Position numbers and translations under genes: made by a program
Notes under the pieces: model-generated
What the model saw: the letters and a program-made list of their open reading frames with translations, nothing else
The model's database searches: none
What the model was told of the DNA's origin: nothing
Shown: one piece after another, positions 57,479-64,000 of the stretch
How the letters are laid out: the number at the start of each line of letters is the position of its first letter
Numbering within the stretch: position 1 is the stretch's first letter
Assembly: GCA_028284225.1 (NCBI GenBank)
Contig: JANQSD010000011.1
Span: forward strand, 124,001-188,000
Reading direction: 5' to 3'
DNA from: Arenicellales bacterium
Lineage (GTDB): Bacteria > Pseudomonadota > Gammaproteobacteria > Arenicellales > JAHEKD01
DNA: 64,000 nucleotides

Positions 57479-60268
57479 TCAAGCAATGCTTTCAACTTTT
57501 GATTTTTGTTGTTCTAGTTGAGCTATCGCTGCTTTAAGTTCCTCAGCACGGCTGTGCTCTTTTTTAACGACAGTTTCAGGTGCGCGCTCGATAAAATTGT
57601 TGTTGTTGAGTTTAGCTTGTACTTTGTCGAGTTCTTTTCGCAGTTTACTAATCTCTCGCGCAAGCCTGGCAAGTTCTTCATTCTTGTCAATCAATGCACC
57701 AAGAGGTAGTAAAATTTTCATATTGCCGACTAGTCCAGTTGCACTTTCAGGTGCTTGCTGATCTTCATTCAATAACTCAATTGACTGAATTCTGCCGACA
57801 GACTCAACTAAGTAGCCATGAGCTTTTAACCTTTGCTCATCAACGTTAGAGTGATTTTGCAAAAGTACGGGTAACAATTTTCTCGGCTCAATATCCATTT
57901 CTGCCCGAATAGTCCGCACAGCAGTAATAACGGCTTGTACCCAGGCAATTTCATCGCTGGCTCGTTGGTCTATTTTGTCAGTATCAGCTGTTGGATAAGA
58001 TTCCAGCATGATAGTTTGTCCGCACTCACGCAAATGCGGTTTGATGCCTTGCCAGATTTCCTCGGTTATAAACGGCATGATGGGATGAAGCAGCTTCAAT
58101 ATAGTATCTAATACATTAATCAGAGTATGGCGTGTGCCGGCTTTTATGCTTTCTGCCGTGTCATCACTGTTTAAAACCGCTTTGGATAACTCCAGGTACC
58201 AACTGCAATAATCGTCCCAAACGAATTGATAAACTGTTTGCGCTAATAAGTCGAAACGATAGCTTTGAACATGATCATGACATTTTTGCGTTACTTCCTG
58301 TGTGCGACCGATAATCCATTGATCACAAACACTGAAATCAAGATTGTCATGTTCTAGGCCCATCCTTTGGCTTTCGACATTCATCAATACGTAGCGGGTG
58401 GCGTTCCAGAGTTTATTACAAAAGTTTCGATTGCCCTCAATACGGCCCAAATCGAAACGAATATCACGACCTTGAGTGGCCAGGGAGGTGAACGTAAACC
58501 TCAGCGCGTCGGTACCGAATGCCGGAATGCCATCCGGGTACTGTCGGCGAGTGGCTTTTTCGATTTTTTCAGCCAAGTGCGGTTGCATCATTCCCTGAGT
58601 GCGTTTTGCGACTAGGTCGTCAAGTGAGATGCCATCAATCAGATCCAACGGGTCAAGCACATTACCTTTGGACTTTGACATCTTTTGCCCGTCTGCATCA
58701 CGGACTAATCCATGTATATAGACTTCATGGAATGGAATATCATCGGCAAATTCGATGCCGAACATAATCATTCGCGCCACCCAGAAGAATATAATGTCAA
58801 ACCCGGTGACTAAAACATTGGTTGGATAAAAGGTTTTTAGCTCATCGGTTTGCTCGGGCCAGCCTAAGGTTGAAAAGGGCCACAATGCTGACGAAAACCA
58901 GGTGTCAAGGACGTCATTATCCTGATGCAGACTGGGTTCATATCCCAGCTTATCTTTTGCCTGGGCTAAAGCTTCCTGCTCGCTTCTGGCAACATAAATA
59001 TTTCCTTCTTCATCGTACCAGGCAGGTATTCGGTGTCCCCACCAGATTTGCCGCGAAATACACCAATCCTGGATATTATTCATCCATTCAAAATAGGTAT
59101 TACGCCAGTTATCAGGCACGAAACGAATTTGTTCCTGTTCAACAGCCTTAATAGCTTGAATGGCTAACGGTTCAATCTTCACAAACCACTGATCAGTTAA
59201 ATAGGGTTCAATAACTGCTCCTGTGCGATCACCACGGGGGACCATAAGTTTATGATCCTGCACCGCATCAAGTAGATCCAGTGATTCGAGATCTTGCACG
59301 ACTTTCTTGCGTGCGTCATAACGGTCAAGGCCGTGATAGGGTGTATCAGGCAAATTAATGGCAGCATTGTCATCAAAAACATTTAGTTTGGGCAAAGCGT
59401 GACGCAGGCCGACTTCATAGTCATTGAAATCATGAGCTGGAGTGATCTTTACACAGCCGGAGCCAAACTCGGGGTCAACGTATTCATCAGCAATAATAGG
59501 GATTTTACGATTGACTAGTGGCAGGTTTATAGATTGACCGATTAAATGATTGTAGCGTTCGTCTTGAGGATGAACAGCCACGGCGGTATCTCCCAACATG
59601 GTTTCAGGGCGGGTGGTGGCGACCACCAGATAGCCGGAATCATCGCTCAGAGGATAGCGCAAATGCCAAAGTTTGCCATTTTCTTCTTGTGACAGGACTT
59701 CCAGATCGGAAACAGCGGTATGCAGTACCGGATCCCAATTGACCAGTCGTTTACCACGATAAATCAATCCCTTATCGTGAAGCTGTACAAAAACCTCTTT
59801 TACTGCATCGGATAATCCTTCATCCATGGTGAATCGTTCCCGGGTCCAGTCGGGTGAAGCGCCCATGCGTCGCAGTTGGTTGGTGATGGTGCCGCCTGAT
59901 TCAGCTTTCCATTGCCATACGCGTTCAATAAATTGATCACGACCTAAATCATGGCGGGTTTTGTTTTCAGCATTAAGCTGCCGCTCAACCACCATTTGCG
60001 TAGCAATGCCGGCGTGGTCGGTGCCGGGTTGCCAGAGCGTGTTCTTGCCGCACATGCGGTTGTAACGGATTAATAGATCCATGATGGTGTCTTGGAAAGC
60101 GTGTCCCATGTGCAAGCTGCCCGTCACATTGGGTGGCGGAATCATGATGCAATAGGATTCACCTATACCACTAGGTGCAAACCAGTTATTCGCTTCCCAG
60201 TGTTGATAATGTTTTTGCTCAATTGACTTGGGAGAATACGTTTTATCAAGAACCGTCACTGTCATCAT
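57479..60268 (-). CDS. valS: Valyl-tRNA synthetase
   Basis: 929-residue class I synthetase. HIGH appears as HMGH (residues 53-56) in '[15 protein letters not shown]', KMSKS as '[14 protein letters not shown]' near 528, with the editing CP1 domain between them ('[18 protein letters not shown]') and the C-terminal coiled coil '[19 protein letters not shown]'. Start ATG-ATG at 60268/60265; the first is used here, either would do. Single gene, convergent with the symporter. Confidence 0.98.
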   Translation of the reverse strand: MMTVTVLDKTYSPKSIEQKHYQHWEANNWFAPSGIGESYCIMIPPPNVTGSLHMGHAFQDTIMDLLIRYNRMCGKNTLWQPGTDHAGIATQMVVERQLNAENKTRHDLGRDQFIERVWQWKAESGGTITNQLRRMGASPDWTRERFTMDEGLSDAVKEVFVQLHDKGLIYRGKRLVNWDPVLHTAVSDLEVLSQEENGKLWHLRYPLSDDSGYLVVATTRPETMLGDTAVAVHPQDERYNHLIGQSINLPLVNRKIPIIADEYVDPEFGSGCVKITPAHDFNDYEVGLRHALPKLNVFDDNAAINLPDTPYHGLDRYDARKKVVQDLESLDLLDAVQDHKLMVPRGDRTGAVIEPYLTDQWFVKIEPLAIQAIKAVEQEQIRFVPDNWRNTYFEWMNNIQDWCISRQIWWGHRIPAWYDEEGNIYVARSEQEALAQAKDKLGYEPSLHQDNDVLDTWFSSALWPFSTLGWPEQTDELKTFYPTNVLVTGFDIIFFWVARMIMFGIEFADDIPFHEVYIHGLVRDADGQKMSKSKGNVLDPLDLIDGISLDDLVAKRTQGMMQPHLAEKIEKATRRQYPDGIPAFGTDALRFTFTSLATQGRDIRFDLGRIEGNRNFCNKLWNATRYVLMNVESQRMGLEHDNLDFSVCDQWIIGRTQEVTQKCHDHVQSYRFDLLAQTVYQFVWDDYCSWYLELSKAVLNSDDTAESIKAGTRHTLINVLDTILKLLHPIMPFITEEIWQGIKPHLRECGQTIMLESYPTADTDKIDQRASDEIAWVQAVITAVRTIRAEMDIEPRKLLPVLLQNHSNVDEQRLKAHGYLVESVGRIQSIELLNEDQQAPESATGLVGNMKILLPLGALIDKNEELARLAREISKLRKELDKVQAKLNNNNFIERAPETVVKKEHSRAEELKAAIAQLEQQKSKVESIA

Positions 60269-60364
60269 TTTTATAACATTAATACCAAACGCCGATTATA
60301 TGCTATCACCGGGATTTTGATATATCATTACGCACTTTCACAAAACCAAAAATGGAAACCCTTA

Positions 60365-61000
60365 ATGAAAAAATTATTCTGGCCGCTTGTATTCATTATC
60401 GTGCTTGTTGGTTGCTCAAGCGCTTATTATTCGGGCCTTGAGAAGTTTGGCATTCATAAACGAGACATATTGGTTGATCGTGTTGGTGAAGCCAGGGACT
60501 CCCAGGAACAGGCCAAAGAACAGTTCAAAGATGCATTACAACAGTTTGGTTCAGTAGTGAACTATTCTGGTGGTGAGTTACAAGATACCTACAATAAATT
60601 AAGTGCCCAATATGAATCCAGCGTAGCCAGTGCTAAAAACGTAAGCAAACGTATCGACTCGGTTGAGAAAGTCTCAGAGGATTTGTTTGAAGAATGGGAG
60701 CAGGAGTTGGATAGTTATCAGAGCCAAAGTTTGCGTAATCAAAGTGAGACACAATTACGCCGTACCAGGGCACAATATCAGACGTTGATCAGCGCCATGC
60801 GCCAGGCTGAAAGCAAAATGCCGCCGGTCCTGGAGGTATTCGAAGATCAAGTTTTATTCCTGAAACATAATCTTAATGCTACTGCTGTCGCAGCATTACA
60901 GTCTGAATATCAGTCTGTTTCCGATGACGTTAAACGCTTAATTGAGGAAATGGAAGCGTCCATTAATCAGGCTAATGAATTTATTGCTTCGTTAGAATAA
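60365..61000 (+). CDS. DUF2959-family lipoprotein
   Basis: 211 residues with signal and lipobox 'VLVGC' (about 15-19), followed by 'SSAYYSGLEKFGIHKRDILV', the family's hallmark, and long helical heptads forming a coiled coil. The function is unknown; the protein should be a lipidated periplasmic helical rod. Start at 60365 is preferred over an in-frame ATG 48 nt upstream because it gives a normal signal peptide and has GGAAA before it. Divergent from valS. Confidence 0.92.
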   Translation: MKKLFWPLVFIIVLVGCSSAYYSGLEKFGIHKRDILVDRVGEARDSQEQAKEQFKDALQQFGSVVNYSGGELQDTYNKLSAQYESSVASAKNVSKRIDSVEKVSEDLFEEWEQELDSYQSQSLRNQSETQLRRTRAQYQTLISAMRQAESKMPPVLEVFEDQVLFLKHNLNATAVAALQSEYQSVSDDVKRLIEEMEASINQANEFIASLE

Positions 61001-61206
61001 GTGGTTAATGGTTTGTCTGCATTTGTATCAGTCGGAACCTAATAAATAATGCAGCAATTGAGTATAAAAATCTGCTCTTAATCAAAAAAGCATTAAAACC
61101 AAAGCTCGGTGAAATCTGATAATGGTGGCAAGATACTTAATGTAGTTTTCCACCAAATTATCTTTCAAGAAGTTCGGCTATACATTTTAGTTGTGGAACT
61201 ATAGAG

Positions 61207-61794
61207 ATGATAAATAAATATATAAAAACTAGTTTAGAAGAAGCGAAAGTCAGCTTGTCAAAGCTACTCTCGAACTCTAAAGAGCTACAAAATATTGATG
61301 ATGCAGCGACTATTCTGATTCAAACACTCGCAGGTAAGGGAACAATTTTTTCTTGTGGTAACGGTGGCTCAATGTGTGATGCCATGCACTTCGCAGAAGA
61401 GTTAACCGGCCGTTATCGCAAAAATCGAAAAGGATATGCTGCGGTATCAATAAGTGACCCGAGTCATATAAGTTGTGTAGCTAATGATTATGGTTATGAG
61501 TATGTATTTTCCAGATACTTAGAAAGCCATGGATCAAGGGGAGATGCTCTGGTTGCCATGAGTACGAGTGGCACCAGTAAAAATGTAATTGAAGCGGTTA
61601 AAGCTTCAAAAAGAATCGGGATTAAATCAATTATTCTAAGCGGCCGTGGTAACAATGAATTGGAAACATTATCCGATATTTATATTTGTACTCCTGCAGG
61701 GGAATTTGCTGACCGTGTTCAAGAACTTCACATTAAGATATTACATATATTTATTGAATTGATTGAAAGGAAATATCATCCCGAGAATTATTAA
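61207..61794 (+). CDS. gmhA: Sedoheptulose 7-phosphate isomerase
   Basis: 195-residue SIS-domain isomerase giving D-glycero-D-manno-heptose 7-phosphate for LPS inner core. 'FSCGNGGSMCDAMHFAEELTGRYR' is nearly the E. coli motif, with the zinc/catalytic His and Glu of 'HFAEE' and the Gln and His of 'VQELHIK' kept. Phosphate loop 'MSTSGTSKNV'. Unlike E. coli, 'GGSMCD' has Met for His. It stands alone, apart from other heptose genes. The 206-nt gap before it (61001-61206) shows no feature I can support. Confidence 0.92.
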   Translation: MINKYIKTSLEEAKVSLSKLLSNSKELQNIDDAATILIQTLAGKGTIFSCGNGGSMCDAMHFAEELTGRYRKNRKGYAAVSISDPSHISCVANDYGYEYVFSRYLESHGSRGDALVAMSTSGTSKNVIEAVKASKRIGIKSIILSGRGNNELETLSDIYICTPAGEFADRVQELHIKILHIFIELIERKYHPENY

Positions 61795-61890
61795 TATACT
61801 TCTAGATATTGGTCCACTGGTATTATGAGCTATCATCTAGCATGTTTCTCAGATTGCCCAAATTTCTCAAATATTACTGTGATATTCGAG

Positions 61891-62415
61891 TTAGTGTGAT
61901 GGCTTGGTTTTTTTTAGTCTAAATCGTTTACGTTCGCGCCAGCGAGTGACGACATGTAAGCGCCACAATCCCAGCGTGACGAAATAGCCGGTAGCAGCAA
62001 GAATAGGAGCGATAATTAAACAACCTGCCCACAATTCAATATACCATTTAGCTAATGGGAAAGCGTTGAAAAAATCATATTGATAGAAATCGAACCCTGA
62101 ACAAACCTTTGCGCCTAGCACATACGCAGTGCCGAAAATAAATGACCAGGTCAATGGATTAGACACCCACACCAGGGCGGCGGCAATTAACAAATTACCT
62201 CTGAACACTACTGCCATTAAGATGGCAATTAATGTTTCCAGCGGCATGGGTAGTAATGCGCAGAACAAACCAATTGCAACCCCGGTTGCAAATGAATTTC
62301 GGGATAATTGCCACAATGCTGGATCACCCAGCCAGTTTTCAAAAAGCTGAAAAATTTTTTGTTCTCTGAGCGCACTTTGCTCAGGCAAATATCGTTTAAT
62401 CAGTTTCCTTGGCAT
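61891..62415 (-). CDS. DUF2062-family membrane protein
   Basis: 174 residues with the DUF2062 pattern: 'LWQLSRNSFATGVAIGLFCA' leading into three hydrophobic helices, 'SNPLTW' in the second, and a basic tail 'RWRERKRFRLKKTKPSH' predicted inside. Function unknown; in many gammaproteobacteria it lies beside comEC, as here (67-nt divergent gap). Confidence 0.9.
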   Translation of the reverse strand: MPRKLIKRYLPEQSALREQKIFQLFENWLGDPALWQLSRNSFATGVAIGLFCALLPMPLETLIAILMAVVFRGNLLIAAALVWVSNPLTWSFIFGTAYVLGAKVCSGFDFYQYDFFNAFPLAKWYIELWAGCLIIAPILAATGYFVTLGLWRLHVVTRWRERKRFRLKKTKPSH

Positions 62416-62482
62416 GTTAACAAACCTAGCACCCTATATCTGCGTTATACTGTTCCCGTAAACATAAGCATGGAGGCTTACA

Positions 62483-64000
62483 GTGTATCATTCGTTGGCA
62501 CTGCTTGCAGGGATGTTCTGCCTATACCGCAGCCCCTATTTAATCTCACCAACAGTGTTGTTAATCATCGTTATGATAGCGGTTAGTCTGTGGATTATTA
62601 ACCGCTTTTATTCAAGGTTGATCACAATATTTTTGCTTGGCTACTGCTGGGCCACATTGGCAGCGCTTTATTCAGCCAGTCAGAATCTTCCCGATTCATT
62701 AGTTAAGCAGCCTTTAGAAATTGTTGGTTGCTTGATGGAGGTTAGAAATTATTCTGCTGATTATCAGCGCCTGTTAGTCAAGGTTAAGCAAACTTTCCTT
62801 AAGGGAAAATCACAGTCATTCAAGGGCAAGGTGAGTCTTGGTAATTATGACCCCATTAATCGCTCAATCAGCCCGGGGTGGTGCGGTGTGTTTCAGGTTG
62901 CCTTAAAACCTGTACACGGCAAATTGAATCATCGTGGTTTTGATTATGAAGCCTGGGCATATGTTCAAAACATTAAGGCCACAGGTACTGTTAGAAAAGT
63001 GGAGTTGGTTTATCCTGGTTTAACTATAGCCAATAGCTATTTACGATTCAGAGCTACACTTGCAACTAAACTCGAAGCCCTAGTCAAGCAAGACCCGGCC
63101 AAGGCTTTAATTATTTCGTTAGCTTTGGGTGAGCGAAGTCTAATGACAGAGCAACAGTGGTCAATCTTGAGGCGCACAGGAACCAGTCACTTATTGGCTA
63201 TCTCAGGCTTGCACATCGGCCTGGTGTTTTGGTTAGTGTCGATAATCATGTCCCTGACTTGGCGGGTTTTCCCCCGTATGTGCTTAATCTTGCCCGCGCA
63301 AAAGGCAGGTTGGGTTGCTGGATTAGTATTGGCAGCAGTCTATTTACTTCTAGCCGGAATGCCGTTGTCGGGTCGACGTGCATGGATGATGTTAGCTGTT
63401 ACGGTGGTATTACTATTAGCCAATGAAAAAACGAATTTTATTCGATGTTTCAGTTTTGCTTTGATAAGTATTTTGAGTATCTGGCCTAGCTCAGTCTTAT
63501 CGGTGGGATTCTGGTTTTCCTTTGCAGCAGCTGGGATTATTCTGCTGCAATTTATTCATTCGCAGATCGATCTTGCATGTAAGCCCGCATTCGCCAATTT
63601 TTCTAAAATGAAAAAGCTCAGCAAAATTTTGTTGCTGCAATTAGTCTTGTCGTTGGTTATGTTGCCGCTGAGCCTGTTATTCTTTGGTGAGTTATCCTTG
63701 CTGTCACCAATCGCTAATATTATTGCTATACCCTTGATTTCCTTTGTGATTTTGCCATTGATTCTGTTGGGATTGTTATCGGTGATTGTTAACTGGCAAG
63801 ATATTGCAGAGCTGTGTTTTGATTGTGCTCAGTTAGGGTTGTCCAATTTATATCGATGGTTAACCTTTCTGGTCGAAATTGACTGGTCCTGGTCTATGCC
63901 GGCACTTTATCAGCCGATTTGTGTCCTGTTAGCGTTTGTCGGTATTGTTTTGTGGCAATACTATAGGTTTTGGCCCGCCAGATGGTTGCTTGGTTTTCTA
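62483..64000 (+). CDS. comEC: ComEC/Rec2-family DNA uptake channel protein, N-terminal part
   Basis: The frame is open from a GTG at 62483 to the window end (506 codons), with GGAGG six bases upstream. The N-terminus has membrane helices and an OB-like DUF4131 domain ('GKVSLGNYDPINRSISPGWC', 'FDYEAWAYVQNIKATG'), then the Competence domain: 'ALIISLALGERSLMTEQQW', 'RTGTSHLLAISGLHIGLV', 'GMPLSGRRAWMMLAV'. ComEC moves single-stranded DNA across the inner membrane in natural transformation. The C-terminal metallo-beta-lactamase domain, if present, lies beyond the window. A TATACT at 62446-62451 may be the -10. Confidence 0.93.
   Translation, partial: MYHSLALLAGMFCLYRSPYLISPTVLLIIVMIAVSLWIINRFYSRLITIFLLGYCWATLAALYSASQNLPDSLVKQPLEIVGCLMEVRNYSADYQRLLVKVKQTFLKGKSQSFKGKVSLGNYDPINRSISPGWCGVFQVALKPVHGKLNHRGFDYEAWAYVQNIKATGTVRKVELVYPGLTIANSYLRFRATLATKLEALVKQDPAKALIISLALGERSLMTEQQWSILRRTGTSHLLAISGLHIGLVFWLVSIIMSLTWRVFPRMCLILPAQKAGWVAGLVLAAVYLLLAGMPLSGRRAWMMLAVTVVLLLANEKTNFIRCFSFALISILSIWPSSVLSVGFWFSFAAAGIILLQFIHSQIDLACKPAFANFSKMKKLSKILLLQLVLSLVMLPLSLLFFGELSLLSPIANIIAIPLISFVILPLILLGLLSVIVNWQDIAELCFDCAQLGLSNLYRWLTFLVEIDWSWSMPALYQPICVLLAFVGIVLWQYYRFWPARWLLGFL

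Overview
The window is a chromosomal segment of a gammaproteobacterium, most likely an aquatic or marine one. The evidence is gene content and order: tig-clpP-clpX-lon-hupB-ppiD-fabI, xseB-ispA-dxs next to divergent parE/parC, RsmJ/RsmE, DUF3081, DUF2959, DUF2062, a ComEC start, and sigma-32-like promoters. Base composition is moderate (by eye a little under half G+C). Genus cannot be fixed from the sequence alone. No plasmid, prophage or full-length insertion sequence is visible; the mobile signal consists of short non-coding palindromic or terminal-inverted-repeat elements.

Layout. 1-6163: the tail of an unidentified gene, a DUF3081-like gene, then a tightly overlapping heterotetrameric sarcosine oxidase operon (soxB-D-A-G) whose last gene is a Cys-less alkyltransferase-like DNA-lesion sensor. 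6164-6460: a geneless stretch with a good sigma-70 promoter, a long hairpin and a strong terminator, a candidate small RNA. 6456-11310 (minus): xseB-ispA-dxs-folE2-ROK kinase (isoprenoid precursors, folate/queuosine precursor, sugar phosphorylation). 11413-15801: parE and parC, separated by a 178-bp whole-length palindrome. 16273-22197 (minus): an envelope block with a 37-fold, 22-residue calcium-type repeat protein ending in a SPOR domain, two Slp-family lipoproteins, and a two-component pair whose kinase lacks its sensor half. 22626-26963: phosphomannomutase, dihydrolipoamide dehydrogenase, UDP-GlcNAc 6-dehydrogenase.

27123-35150 is the main accessory metabolic island: a molybdenum hydroxylase of the form II carbon-monoxide-dehydrogenase type (S-L-M subunit order, AYRGAGR active-site loop) with its maturation set CoxD (MoxR ATPase), CoxE (VWA), XdhC/CoxF, a MocA-like cytidylyltransferase and CoxG. 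The physiological substrate cannot be called CO from sequence.

35217-52664 holds proteostasis and translation genes: clpB, htpG, tig, clpP, clpX, lon, hupB, ppiD, six tRNAs, then fabI. clpB, htpG and lon each carry a sigma-32-like promoter with the same 14-nt spacer. Two 240-bp copies of a MITE-like element lie here: one abuts the start codon of a sugar-nucleotide transferase and appears to supply its ribosome binding site, the other splits the Pro-Arg-His-Leu tRNA array. 52901-64000 carries rsmJ-rsmE, a TetR regulator, a UspA protein, an AGCS amino-acid/sodium symporter, valS, a DUF2959 lipoprotein, gmhA, a DUF2062 membrane protein and the first half of comEC.

The most novel-looking material is the set of short structured elements (MITE pair, parE-parC palindrome, related hairpins), the candidate RNA at 6235-6460, the truncated histidine kinase, and the form II molybdenum hydroxylase island.
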